Source of the DNA: Pandoraea sp. ASV26
GTDB taxonomy: Bacteria > Pseudomonadota > Gammaproteobacteria > Burkholderiales > Burkholderiaceae
Reading direction: 5' to 3'
Length of the DNA stretch: 48,128 nucleotides
Assembly (NCBI RefSeq): GCF_016428915.1
Contig: NZ_JAELTP010000037.1
Span: 1 to 48,128, forward strand
Of this stretch, positions 1 to 8,306 are shown in pieces; positions within the stretch are counted from its first letter, which is position 1; every line of letters starts with the position of its first letter. The notes below the pieces were generated by a model. It saw only the letters and a list, made by a program, of their open reading frames with translations. It did no database searches and had not been told where the DNA came from. The position numbers and the translations under genes are program-made.

Positions 1-136
1 GCCCATGGGGTTGCAAATCATCGGGCCGGCGCAGGCGGATCTCGCCGTGCTGCAATTGGCGTACGCCCACGAGCAGCAGACGCAGTGGGTGCGCCGCCAC
101 CTGCCGCCGATGCTCACTGGCGCCGCGCGGGCCTGA
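1..136 (+). CDS. Amidase family protein, C-terminal fragment
   Basis: Only the last 44 residues are present, read in frame from base 2 and ending at TGA 134-136. The fragment begins PMGLQIIGPAQADLAVLQLA, which is the usual C-terminal signature of amidase-signature enzymes (GatA/AtzF-like: PxGxQ, then an aliphatic stretch and a short helix). The catalytic Ser-cisSer-Lys triad would lie upstream of the window, so substrate and activity cannot be judged. The gene is not truncated biologically as far as can be seen; it is cut by the window edge. The following DUF3820-like gene is convergent. Confidence 0.75.
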   Translation, partial: PMGLQIIGPAQADLAVLQLAYAHEQQTQWVRRHLPPMLTGAARA

Positions 137-185
137 CATCCCGGATATCGCTGATCCTTGCCCGCTCGTGCAGGCTGCGCCCCGC

Positions 186-428
186 CTATCGGGAACGCGC
201 GGCCCGCGCCTGCGCGCGCAAGGGTCTGAGCAACTCACCCAGGGCGTTGTGATCGATCTCGTGCATCAGCGCGAGCAGCCGGCCGATCTCGCCCGGCGGG
301 AAGCCCTCGCGGGCGAACCAGCTCAGGTAGTTGCCGGGCAGGTCGGCGATGAGCGTGCCCTTGTGTTTGCCGAACGGCATGGGCGTGGTGACGAGGCGCA
401 TCAGCGCTTCGGCGTCGAAGTCGAGCAT
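186..428 (-). CDS. DUF3820 family small protein
   Basis: An 80-residue protein with the DUF3820 core: a MPFGKHKGTLIADLP segment followed by YLSWFAREGFPPGEIGRLL. Members are small cytosolic proteins of unknown biochemical role, sometimes labelled quorum-sensing-regulated virulence factors, so function is not assigned. I chose the ATG at 428 (MLDFDAEAL); an in-frame GTG at 452 would add eight residues, and neither has a clear Shine-Dalgarno sequence. The C-terminus is Arg/Ala-rich. It converges on the amidase fragment and is followed upstream by a roughly 200-bp gap (429-649) in which I see no gene. Confidence 0.7.
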   Translation of the reverse strand: MLDFDAEALMRLVTTPMPFGKHKGTLIADLPGNYLSWFAREGFPPGEIGRLLALMHEIDHNALGELLRPLRAQARAARSR

Positions 429-649
429 GACGAAGGCGCGCGCGCAAGGCACGCGTAAGGGTCAGACGGAAAGCGTCACGCTACCACAAGCGGCATGCAT
501 CGCGACGCCATCGGGCGTCGAGGACAGCCAGACGACCGACACCCACCCCGCACGGCCTTGGGGTTAGTGAGATGCCTCAACGTGCCCCATAGGTACCGCC
601 GTCACGATAGCCGACAGCCGCCCGCGCCGAGGCGTGTTGTTGCCTTGCC

Positions 650-1618
650 TCAGACCTTGATCGGGAAGCGCCTGTCAAACGTGGCTTTGACGTCGAGCGG
701 CTGGCGCAGCAAGCCGACTTGCGAGTAGAAGTCGGCGGTACGTTGTTGTTCCGCGACGAGGGCGTCGTCGATGTTGCGCCATTTCGTGGCGCGTCGTGAG
801 AACTGCAACTTCGCGGCTTCGGGCGGAATGCCGATGATGCGCGCCATGGCTGCCGAGAAGGCGTCGACGTGCTGATACGACCAGACCTGCGCCCGAACGA
901 CACGCGTCAGGAAGTCGCGTAGCACCTCCTGCTTGGTCGCGATGGCGGCGTCGGTCGCCGCGAGATAGCTCAGCCCCGACCAGAGTCCCCGGCCGTTCAC
1001 GAGCACACGCCCGCGGCCGGTCGTCTCTGCCACGGCCGTGTAGGGTTCCCACGTTGCCCACGCGTCAACCGAGCCGCTGGCCAGTGCGGTGATGGTGTCG
1101 GCCGGTGGCAGGAAGCGGAAGTTGACGTCGCTCGGGGTCAGGCCGGCGGCGCTCAGCGCCTTGAGCGTGACGAAGTGACCGATGGAGCCACGCGTCGTGC
1201 CGATGTTCTTGCCCTTGAGATCGGCAGCGGTGCGCAGCGTGGCGTCCGGGCGCACGATCACGGCGGTGCCGTAAGCGTCGGAACGATTGGCCCCGATGAT
1301 CTTGATGGCCGCTCCGGCCGACAGCGCGAAGATCACCGGCGCGTCACCGATCGGGCCGCAATCGACGGCCCCCGCATTGAGGGCTTCGGCCAGCGGGGCG
1401 GCAGCGGGGAATTCCGTCCACTGAATGTCGTAGGGCAACTGTCTGAGTTCGTCAGCGGCTTCGAGCAGCGCACGCAGTCCGCCCTTCTGGTCGCCGGCTT
1501 TGAGCAGCGGGCGGCCGGATTGTGCGTAGGAAACACCCGGCAGTGCGAGCGTGGTCAGCGCACCCGCTGCGCTCGAAGTGGTGACGTACTGGAGAAAGCG
1601 GCGTCGGGAGATCGTCAT
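650..1618 (-). CDS. Tat-exported SsuA-like sulfonate ABC substrate-binding protein
   Basis: A 322-residue periplasmic binding protein of the SsuA/NMT1-like family. The N-terminus carries a twin-arginine signal (SRRRFLQ at residues 4-10, hydrophobic stretch, probable cleavage near VSYA at about residue 32). The body shows family features such as DLKGKNIGTTRGSIGHF and GSVDAWATWEPY. The ATG at 1618 is chosen because it starts directly at the Tat signal; an open frame continues upstream for 110 codons but lacks protein-like character and overlaps the cytochrome gene. It is the last gene of the minus-strand operon and the second binding protein in it, 68 bp after the cytochrome. It may widen the substrate range of the transporter or deliver a different sulfonate. 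The family call is firm; the ligand is inferred from context. Confidence 0.85.
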   Translation of the reverse strand: MTISRRRFLQYVTTSSAAGALTTLALPGVSYAQSGRPLLKAGDQKGGLRALLEAADELRQLPYDIQWTEFPAAAPLAEALNAGAVDCGPIGDAPVIFALSAGAAIKIIGANRSDAYGTAVIVRPDATLRTAADLKGKNIGTTRGSIGHFVTLKALSAAGLTPSDVNFRFLPPADTITALASGSVDAWATWEPYTAVAETTGRGRVLVNGRGLWSGLSYLAATDAAIATKQEVLRDFLTRVVRAQVWSYQHVDAFSAAMARIIGIPPEAAKLQFSRRATKWRNIDDALVAEQQRTADFYSQVGLLRQPLDVKATFDRRFPIKV

Positions 1619-1686
1619 GATGAGAGCCTGTGGTGGATCGAAATAAGGAGAAACCGTATGAGCAGTGTGCGCATGCTGGCAGATGG

Positions 1687-2943
1687 CTAATGCACGAAGC
1701 CGCCTTTGACGAACCGCACGGGGTCGTCGTCCATCTGGCGCAGTGTGGCGGTGAGCGGGTCGGCGCGAAGGGCCGCAGGTGCGCCGTCGGACGCTGCGGT
1801 CGATGTCGTGCACATCAGGCCGCCGTCGGCCCAGCCCCGGCGTCCGGCGGGGGCAAGCGCGCGCAGCCAGCCGTCGCGGTCGGCCAGCCATTCGGTGCCC
1901 GCGAGGCTCGACGCGGCTACCCCGGCAATCTGCGCGAAGACCGGCCACGCGTCGGGGCTATCGGCGACGCAGTCCGCTCGTGCCCCGAAGAGCGTCGTGA
2001 CGTTCGCGCTCGGCGCACGATCCGAGCGATCCGAGCGTTGTGACACCACCTTGCGGATGCCAGACGCCTCACGCGGCGGCAGGCCGTTGCGCTCGATCAG
2101 CAGCGTGAGGAACCGCGGATCTTCAAACGGCGGCGGATGAGCGGCATCCACAGCGACGACGCGAACCCGCTGGTTGCCACGCCACGCGGCGATATCCCGG
2201 GAGGGCGCAGTGGCGCACTTCACCGGGAGCGAGGGCAACGCGATCGGCACGGGCCAACTGCCACCTGCGGCCATACCGGCCGATGCCGAGAGCACACGCA
2301 TGTAGTCGAGCGCGGCCCAGATTTCCCGGTCGCTCAGGCGTGCGGAGAAGCCGGGCATGGTCACGCCCTGATCGTCGCGCATGCCATACAGCACGTGCCA
2401 GAACAGTTCGCCGTCGGCGCGGCGACTCAGCAAGGCGCTCGCCATGGTCGGCGGCCAGCGGTGCAGCGTGGCCGCAAGGGGGCCTTCGCCGCGTCCGTCG
2501 GCGCCGTGGCAGGCTGCGCACTGCGCCGCGTACACGCGCGCGCCGCGCGCGATGCTCTCTACGGTGAAGCCCGTCGGGCTCGCGTGGAAACTGGTCGGCA
2601 CGGCGACCGTCAGCCATAGCGAGGGCGACGGCCACGGGGCCACGGCCAGTGCGCCGACGCCGGCGACCAGCAGCCAGCGCCACGCCCGTCGCCAGAACAA
2701 GGCCAGCAGCACGCAGGCGAGCGCAAACGCGATGGCCGCGAGCATCCATGCGAACTGGCGAGCGAGGGCGACATCGATGACGAGGTTTTCTCCGGCGATG
2801 CGCACGTCCCACGGCCATGCGGGCGCACCGTGCGAATCGTCGGTGATGCCGAGCGCATAAAGCGTGCTCAGCCAGGCGGACTGCACGAACTGAAGGGCTT
2901 GCAGCAGGGCGTTAAGCCAGAGATGCGAAGGTGCAGACGTCAT
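1687..2943 (-). CDS. Membrane-anchored c-type cytochrome
   Basis: A 418-residue protein with two hydrophobic helices (about residues 65-84 and 88-105), followed by a periplasmic cytochrome c domain. The haem motif is CAACH at 142-146, and a likely distal Met ligand is M196 in VTMPGF. A further 200-residue C-terminal part has no motif I recognise, but contains Cys residues and an SDRSDR duplication encoded by a 9-bp repeat at 2018-2035. Single-haem membrane cytochromes pass electrons between a periplasmic dehydrogenase and the respiratory chain. It sits between the sulfonate ATPase gene and the second binding-protein gene, all in the same direction, which is unusual for an Ssu-type operon. It could accept electrons from sulfite or another oxidation product, but no partner dehydrogenase is visible. 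Confidence 0.8.
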   Translation of the reverse strand: MTSAPSHLWLNALLQALQFVQSAWLSTLYALGITDDSHGAPAWPWDVRIAGENLVIDVALARQFAWMLAAIAFALACVLLALFWRRAWRWLLVAGVGALAVAPWPSPSLWLTVAVPTSFHASPTGFTVESIARGARVYAAQCAACHGADGRGEGPLAATLHRWPPTMASALLSRRADGELFWHVLYGMRDDQGVTMPGFSARLSDREIWAALDYMRVLSASAGMAAGGSWPVPIALPSLPVKCATAPSRDIAAWRGNQRVRVVAVDAAHPPPFEDPRFLTLLIERNGLPPREASGIRKVVSQRSDRSDRAPSANVTTLFGARADCVADSPDAWPVFAQIAGVAASSLAGTEWLADRDGWLRALAPAGRRGWADGGLMCTTSTAASDGAPAALRADPLTATLRQMDDDPVRFVKGGFVH

Positions 2944-2961
2944 CGGGCGGGCTCCGCGGGG

Positions 2962-2997
2962 AAGCGGCCCAAGCGGCCCAAGTGGCCCAAGTGGCCC
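2962..2997. repeat. Four tandem 9-bp repeats
   Basis: Four head-to-tail nonamers occupy the gap between the ATPase stop and the cytochrome start: AAGCGGCCC twice, then AAGTGGCCC twice. They lie just upstream of the cytochrome gene in its direction of transcription, so they would be in the intercistronic mRNA leader. Copy number could vary by slippage. No function is known. Confidence 0.8.
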
Positions 2998-3051
2998 GAT
3001 GACGGCCGGTACGTCGACTTCATCTGCTTTGTGAAACCACGTTCTGCACGA

Positions 3052-3906
3052 TTACCAGCTTGCATCGAGCCCCAGATGTCGGAGCGCCTGGTGGCGCAGT
3101 TCGGTAATGCGCGCGTCGCCGCGATGGCGTGGATAGGGCAGATCGACGCGCAGTTCGGCCACGATCTTCGCCGGGCGCGCACTGAACACGATCACGCGTT
3201 GCGCGAGGAAGAGGGCTTCCTCGACGTCGTGCGTGACGAGCAGCGCCGAGAAGCCCGCGCGTTGCCACAGGTCGACCAGTTCGCTTTGCATCGCCAGTCG
3301 CGTGAGCGAGTCGAGCTTGCCGAGCGGCTCGTCGAGCACGAGCAGGCGCGGATCGTTGACGAGCGCGCGGGCGAGCGCCACGCGTTGCGCCATGCCGCCG
3401 GAGAGTTGATGCGGAAACGCGTCGGCAAACTCGGAGAGGCCAACGCGCGCGAGGGCGGCGTCGACGCGTTGGCGTTCCTTGCCGAGCACGCCGCGCGCTT
3501 GCAGACCGAGCGCCACGTTGTCGCGCACACGTCGCCACGGGTAGAGCGTGGGGTCCTGAAACACCACGATGCGCGACGGATCGGGCCGCGTAATCGCGGT
3601 GCCGTCCTGCGTGATCGTGCCGCGCGTGGCGGCCTCCAGTCCGGCAACGAGACGCAGCAGCGTGGATTTGCCGCAGCCGCTGGGGCCGAGCAAGGCCACG
3701 AACTCGCCGGGCGCGACGCTCAGGTTCACGTCATCGAGCACCTGCAACGGCGCCTGACGCGTACCGAACCAGTGATCGACGCCACGAATATCGATGCGCG
3801 CCCCGGTGTCGTTCGCGGGCACGGCGGTGTCGTTGACGGGATGGGACGCCGCAATCGCGATGTCTTGCTGATCGAACGCAGGAGAGGATGTAGCGACGCT
3901 TACCAT
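3052..3906 (-). CDS. SsuB/TauB-type ABC transporter ATPase
   Basis: A 284-residue cytosolic nucleotide-binding subunit with all ABC motifs: Walker A GPSGCGKST (74-82), Q-loop Q117, signature LSGGMAQR (168-175), Walker B LLVLDEP (188-194) and switch His in VTHDVEE (about 226). The match to the nitrate/sulfonate/taurine importer class is clear (PTLYPWRRVRDN after the Q-loop). About 38 extra N-terminal residues precede the ABC domain. The start overlaps the stop of the permease gene by 7 bp, which indicates translational coupling. It energises uptake through the permease at 3900-5018. Taurine, alkanesulfonate and related substrates cannot be distinguished from sequence alone. Confidence 0.9.
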   Translation of the reverse strand: MVSVATSSPAFDQQDIAIAASHPVNDTAVPANDTGARIDIRGVDHWFGTRQAPLQVLDDVNLSVAPGEFVALLGPSGCGKSTLLRLVAGLEAATRGTITQDGTAITRPDPSRIVVFQDPTLYPWRRVRDNVALGLQARGVLGKERQRVDAALARVGLSEFADAFPHQLSGGMAQRVALARALVNDPRLLVLDEPLGKLDSLTRLAMQSELVDLWQRAGFSALLVTHDVEEALFLAQRVIVFSARPAKIVAELRVDLPYPRHRGDARITELRHQALRHLGLDASW

Positions 3907-5018
3907 TTGACGGTTCCTTTTTGCCAGGCGAGCGCGCGGTCACGCACGGTGAAGAGCAGTGTGATGACGCCGGAGAAGAGCAGTGCCATGACGATCAGGG
4001 CGGCGTACATGTTCACGTACGAGGCCCAGCCTTGTGCCCAGGTGAGGTACCAGCCGAGGCCGGACTTCACGCCCATCATCTCGGCGGTGACGAGCACCGA
4101 GAACGAGGCCCCGAGCCCCATGAACAGGCCGACGAAGACATTGGGCAACGCGGCGGGAATGGCGACACGCAGCACCAGAAATGCGTCGGATGCGCCGAGC
4201 GTGCGGGCAACGTCGTAGTAGCTCTTGTTCACGCCGGCGACCCCCGACCACGTGAGCACGGCAACCGGGAAGGCCGTCGACAAGGCGATGAGGAACGCCG
4301 CCGCGGAGTAGCTCGACGGAAAGAAGTAGAACGTGAGCGGCAGCAGGGCGGTGGCGGGCACGGGGCCGAGCACGCGCAGTACCGGGTGCACCCAGTACCC
4401 GATGGCGCGCGACCAGCCGATGGACACGCCGACCAGAAAGCCTGCAATGGCGCCCAGACCGAAGCCGATGCCGAGCAGCTTGAGCGTGTTGACGGCGCTG
4501 TCGCCGAGGCGTTGCCAGTCGTCGGTGTAGACCTCGATGAGGGCTTGCGGCGGGGCGAAGAACGGTGTGGGCAGCGAGCCGGTCTTGGCGGTGAGGATTT
4601 CCCACGCGGCCAGCGCGAGTGCGATGGCGATGAGCCACGGACCGGCGCCGGTGAGTGCCTCGCGCGCACGCAGCAGCGGCGGTGTGGCGCGTCCCGCGAC
4701 CGACAATACCGCGAGCAGGGCGGCAACGACCAGTGCGAACACGCCCAGTTCGTCGGTGAAAGCCCAGTCGGAGAAGCCCACGATCTTGTTGGGCCAGCGC
4801 AGCGTGAGCGCGCCGAAGGCGGCCCATGCGAGTGCGGCGACGAACCCGGCGCCCCACAGTGCGGGCGTGCGGGGCGCGGCGAAGAGTTGATCGATTTGCG
4901 TCTCGTCGAAGCGGGGGACGGGCGCGCGCAGCGTGGTGCCGTCGGCCTGTTCGGCGAGTTCCAGTGCCCCGGCAGGGGACGCCCCGCGTAGCGCGGCGTT
5001 GTCGAGAATGGCGCTCAT
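3900..5018 (-). CDS. SsuC-type ABC permease with N-terminal membrane extension
   Basis: A 372-residue inner-membrane permease. The C-terminal 250 residues are the normal BPD_transp_1 domain of sulfonate/nitrate importers, including the cytoplasmic coupling loop DVARTLGASDAFLVLRVAIP. The first 125 residues are additional: a soluble start and two extra hydrophobic segments (about 56-72 and 92-108) before the canonical first helix PWLIAIALALAAWE. Typical SsuC proteins are about 250-280 residues, so this is a real elongation. It is 6 bp downstream of the binding-protein gene stop at 5025 and overlaps the ATPase gene by 7 bp, making a tight binding protein-permease-ATPase block. Confidence 0.88.
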   Translation of the reverse strand: MSAILDNAALRGASPAGALELAEQADGTTLRAPVPRFDETQIDQLFAAPRTPALWGAGFVAALAWAAFGALTLRWPNKIVGFSDWAFTDELGVFALVVAALLAVLSVAGRATPPLLRAREALTGAGPWLIAIALALAAWEILTAKTGSLPTPFFAPPQALIEVYTDDWQRLGDSAVNTLKLLGIGFGLGAIAGFLVGVSIGWSRAIGYWVHPVLRVLGPVPATALLPLTFYFFPSSYSAAAFLIALSTAFPVAVLTWSGVAGVNKSYYDVARTLGASDAFLVLRVAIPAALPNVFVGLFMGLGASFSVLVTAEMMGVKSGLGWYLTWAQGWASYVNMYAALIVMALLFSGVITLLFTVRDRALAWQKGTVKW

Positions 5019-5024
5019 GGTCGT

Positions 5025-6068
5025 TTATCCCAGGACATTGGCGTAGACGTGCTGCGCCAGTTTCTGCGGATCGGTGCTCTTCTTGAGCACACCGATGCGG
5101 CGGAAGTCGTCGGCGAAGTAGGCGATCTCGTCGCGCAGATCGACGCCGGTCGGATGGTGCGTGTAGGTGAGCGTTGCGTAGAGCTTGCGCAGGTCTTCGG
5201 GGCTGATCTTCGGCGAGTACTTGGCGAAGATCTTCGCGGCCTCGTTCGGGTTCTCGTTGACGAACTCGGTGGCCTGCACGATGGAGCGCGCGAGCGCGCT
5301 GGCGGCCGCGCGGTCGTTGCGCACCAGTTCCCCGCGCGCGCCGATCACGCAGCACACCTTGCGGGCGTATTCGCCGCTCAGATTGGTGGCCAGTTCGACG
5401 TAAGCGCCGTTGGTGCGCTTCTCGAGCAGATACAGATTCGGGTCGCCATCGGCAATCGCCTGAATCTCGCCCTTGTCGACGGCCACGCCGAGCAGGTCGG
5501 CCGGGTATTGACGCCACGTGATGTCGCGATCGGCATCGATGCCGTTCTTCGCGAGCAGGATCTGGAAGAAGTGTTTGCCCGGGGCGGCGAGATCCGACAC
5601 CCCGATGGTCTTGCCCTTGAGGGCGGCGAGCGACGTCACACCCGCGGCCTTGGCGCCGAGCAGCCGCACGCAGCCACCGTGCGAGCTGCCGATGATCTTC
5701 ACGTCGAAGCCGGCTTCGAGCGGCTTGAGCCAGCGGTGGATCATGCCGACGGCGGCGTCCGCCTTGCCCGTGGCAATCGATTCGAGCAACTGGTCGGTCG
5801 AGCCGCTGTAGTTGATGAGGTCGACTTGCAGGCCGTTCTTCTCGAAGAAGCCGCGTTCCTGCGCGGCGACGATCGGCGTCAGACAGAACGAGTTCTGGTT
5901 CCAGGCGAACGTGAGCTTGCGCGGCTGCGACCATGCCTTGCGCCCGAGCAGCAGGGCCGGTGCGGCCAGTGCGGCGGCCGTGCCTGCGCGCAGAATTTTT
6001 CGGCGGCCCGTGTGAACCTCGCTTTGCGTCGTGACTTCCGAGCCGTTGGCGGTATGACGAAACTTCAT
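5025..6068 (-). CDS. SsuA/NMT1-type ABC substrate-binding protein
   Basis: A 347-residue periplasmic binding protein. The N-terminus has a soluble lead, then a Tat-like RRKILRAG and a hydrophobic run ending near GRKAWSQ (about residue 48). The mature domain has the usual LTFAWNQNSF start, GFFEKNGLQVDLI and a GKADAAVGMIHRWL ligand-lobe segment. The ATG at 6068 is favoured by a good ribosome-binding site (AGGGGAG about 7 bp upstream); upstream in-frame sequence is not protein-like. It directly precedes the permease and ATPase genes and is the main candidate ligand receptor. The family includes sulfonate, taurine, nitrate and pyrimidine-precursor binders; the SsuD-type neighbour favours a sulfonate. 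Confidence 0.87.
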   Translation of the reverse strand: MKFRHTANGSEVTTQSEVHTGRRKILRAGTAAALAAPALLLGRKAWSQPRKLTFAWNQNSFCLTPIVAAQERGFFEKNGLQVDLINYSGSTDQLLESIATGKADAAVGMIHRWLKPLEAGFDVKIIGSSHGGCVRLLGAKAAGVTSLAALKGKTIGVSDLAAPGKHFFQILLAKNGIDADRDITWRQYPADLLGVAVDKGEIQAIADGDPNLYLLEKRTNGAYVELATNLSGEYARKVCCVIGARGELVRNDRAAASALARSIVQATEFVNENPNEAAKIFAKYSPKISPEDLRKLYATLTYTHHPTGVDLRDEIAYFADDFRRIGVLKKSTDPQKLAQHVYANVLG

Positions 6069-6150
6069 GGGTACGACTCCCCTGTTGATTTCTGATGTTG
6101 TGTGCGGGTGGACAAGAAGGGAGCGTGCGCGAGACGCACGCCCCGCGACG

Positions 6151-7053
6151 TCATTCGAGCAGGTCCGGCTCGGCCGCGACGAGCCCCTCGTAGAGGCTTT
6201 CGAACGCGTACAGCGCGCCCTCGGGGCCACCGACCTGACTGTGCGTGTGGCGAGCGGTCGCTTCGTCGATCGGTTGCGGTGTACCGGCGGCTTCGGCGAG
6301 CAACTGCGTGTGCGCCGCGTTCTCGAGGGCGATGTACCACCAGGCGGCGGCTTCGACGCTCGGGCCGGCGGTAAGAATGCCGTGATTCTTCAGGATGACA
6401 CCCTTGACCGTGCCGCTGCCGTCGGGCTTGTTCAGCGCTTGTGCGATACGGTTGCCTTCGCTGTCGTCCACCACCATGCCGGTGAAGTCGTCGAACAGCG
6501 CATGGTCTTCGAAGAAGCCGCACGAGTCTTGCGTGAGCGCATCGAGCGGGCGACCGAGCGTCGACCATGCCTTGCCGTAGGTCGAGTGCGTGTGCGCGGC
6601 GGCGACCAGATGCGGATGCGCTTCGTGAATGGCCGCATGAATGGCGAATGCCGCCTTGTTGAGCGGCCGGTCGCCGATGACCGTCTCGCCCTTCGCATTG
6701 ACGAGCAGCAGGTCGGAGACCTTGATGCGCGAGAAGTGCACGCCGAGCGGATTGACCCAGAAGTGGTCGGTCAGCTCGGGGTCACGTGCCGTGATGTGCC
6801 CGGCCAGTCCGAGGTCGAAGCCGTGGCGCGCGAAGATGCGGAACGCGGCGGCCAGACGTGTCTGGCGATGGCGGCGCTCGGCCCGCACGTCGCTGCGCAC
6901 GGGCGGCGGGTCGAACCAGAAGCGCTGCTGCGGTGCGGCGTTCAGCACGAGCCCGGTCGGCGTGGTGCGTGTCGGGGCAGGGGTGGAAGGCGACGCGGAC
7001 GAAGACGTCTGGCGTCCGAAGGTGTGGGTGTCGACGGGCAGAACGGCAGCCAT
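6151..7053 (-). CDS. Class II aldolase/adducin family protein
   Basis: A 300-residue cytosolic protein of the class II aldolase family (fuculose-1-phosphate aldolase/RhaD/adducin head fold). The metal site is visible as HTHS (H154, H156) and the later NHGILTAG (H224). Members cleave or decarboxylate small hydroxy-acids or sugar phosphates using Zn or another divalent metal. The first 50 residues are low-complexity (Ser/Thr/Pro) and lie before the conserved domain. It sits between the flavin monooxygenase and the binding-protein gene, so it may act on the aldehyde or oxo-acid left after desulfonation. That role is inferred; family members in such operons have not, to my knowledge, been assigned a reaction. 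Confidence 0.85.
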   Translation of the reverse strand: MAAVLPVDTHTFGRQTSSSASPSTPAPTRTTPTGLVLNAAPQQRFWFDPPPVRSDVRAERRHRQTRLAAAFRIFARHGFDLGLAGHITARDPELTDHFWVNPLGVHFSRIKVSDLLLVNAKGETVIGDRPLNKAAFAIHAAIHEAHPHLVAAAHTHSTYGKAWSTLGRPLDALTQDSCGFFEDHALFDDFTGMVVDDSEGNRIAQALNKPDGSGTVKGVILKNHGILTAGPSVEAAAWWYIALENAAHTQLLAEAAGTPQPIDEATARHTHSQVGGPEGALYAFESLYEGLVAAEPDLLE

Positions 7054-7070
7054 GGGGTATCTCTCCTTGG

Positions 7071-8168
7071 TCAGGCCGCGCGGCGCGTGGCGTCGTTTTG
7101 GCGATCGCGTTCGGCCACGAGGCTGCGCAGACGCGGAATCAGTTCACGGCCGTAGTCGATGGCGTCGCCCAGCGGGTCGAAGCCGCGAATGAGGAACGTG
7201 GTGACGCCGAGGTCGTAGTAATCGAGCAGTGCGTCGGCGACTTGCTCGGGGGTGCCGACCAGAGCCGTCGAGTTCGAGCGGCCGCCGATGAGCTTGGCGA
7301 TCTCGGTCCACAGCACCTTGTCGAGGCGCGCGCCCTTGTCGGCGGCGGCGAGCAGGCGGCGTGCGCCTTCGCTTTGCAGTGGCGAGCCTTGCGGCAGGCC
7401 GGCGGCTTCACGAATGGCTTTGGCTTGCGCGAGAATCTGATCGGCACGCGCCCAGGCTTTCGCTTCGGTCTCGCCGAGAATCGGGCGGAACGACACCGAG
7501 AAGCGCGGCACGCGGCCATGCACTGCGGCGGCGGCGCGCACGCGCGTGGTGATGTCACGCACCTGATCGAGCGATTCGCCCCACAGCGCGTAGATGTCGG
7601 CGTGCCTGGCCGCAACGTCAAGCGCGGCTTGCGACGCCCCGCCGAAGAAGATCGGCACGTGCGGTTGTTGCACCGGCTTGACCTCCGAGAAGCCTTGCCT
7701 GAAGCGGTAGTACTTGCCGTCGTGATCGAATGGGCGGTCTTCCGTCCAGATGCGGCGCAGGATGTGCAGGTACTCGTCGGTGCGCGCGTAGCGTTCGTCA
7801 TGCGCGAGGAAGTCGCCGTCGCGTTGCTGTTCGTCGTCGGAGCCGCCCGAGATGAAGTGCACGCCGAGGCGGCCGCCACTGAATTGATCGAGCGTGGCGA
7901 TCTGGCGTGCGGCCAGCGTCGGTGCGACGAAGCCCGGACGATGCGCGAGCATGAAGTGGATGTTCTCGGTCACGGTCGTCGCGTAGGCGATCGTGAGCGT
8001 GGCGGACGGGCTGGTGGAGTGGTGCGGCACGAGAATGCGGTCGAAGCCGGATTGCTCGTGGGCGCGGGCGAAATTGCGCACATAGTCACGGTCGACGACC
8101 GGGCCGGCTTGCGGATGAATTTCGGATTGCTTACTGCTTTGAATCATGCCGATGATTTCGACGCTCAT
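7071..8168 (-). CDS. SsuD-type FMNH2-dependent monooxygenase (LLM family)
   Basis: A 365-residue bacterial luciferase-like monooxygenase. The family core is clear: ATLDQFSGGRLGVHFISGGS (93-112), HDERYARTDEYL and TALVGTPEQV (301-310). Such enzymes use reduced flavin and O2 to cleave C-S bonds of alkanesulfonates, giving sulfite and an aldehyde. The ATG at 8168 is supported by AAGGAG eight to nine bases upstream; 12 further upstream codons are excluded. It is the first gene of the minus-strand operon. From memory of E. coli SsuD, the RLH (226-228) segment aligns with SFR here, so substrate or mechanism may differ. No dedicated flavin reductase is adjacent; the WrbA-like protein at 22.6 kb is too distant to assign. 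Confidence 0.87.
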   Translation of the reverse strand: MSVEIIGMIQSSKQSEIHPQAGPVVDRDYVRNFARAHEQSGFDRILVPHHSTSPSATLTIAYATTVTENIHFMLAHRPGFVAPTLAARQIATLDQFSGGRLGVHFISGGSDDEQQRDGDFLAHDERYARTDEYLHILRRIWTEDRPFDHDGKYYRFRQGFSEVKPVQQPHVPIFFGGASQAALDVAARHADIYALWGESLDQVRDITTRVRAAAAVHGRVPRFSVSFRPILGETEAKAWARADQILAQAKAIREAAGLPQGSPLQSEGARRLLAAADKGARLDKVLWTEIAKLIGGRSNSTALVGTPEQVADALLDYYDLGVTTFLIRGFDPLGDAIDYGRELIPRLRSLVAERDRQNDATRRAA

Positions 8169-8306
8169 GGACGCACTCCTTAGGTAAGGGCAGGACGCGT
8201 GCACGGCGACATGGGTCGGATTGCGCTACACGCCCATCGATCGGTAACTGACGTTGAACGAGACGGTGAACGGGAGTGAGCCTACGCAAACAATCTGCGG
8301 CCGTTA

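Noticed and set aside
1619-1948. 110-codon N-terminal extension of the first binding protein
   Set aside because: It would place residues in front of a clear twin-arginine signal and overlaps the cytochrome gene; composition is not protein-like.
3940-5934. 664-codon minus-strand open frame spanning the permease and binding-protein genes
   Set aside because: It runs in another frame of two confidently identified genes and its translation is Arg-rich with no recognisable domain.
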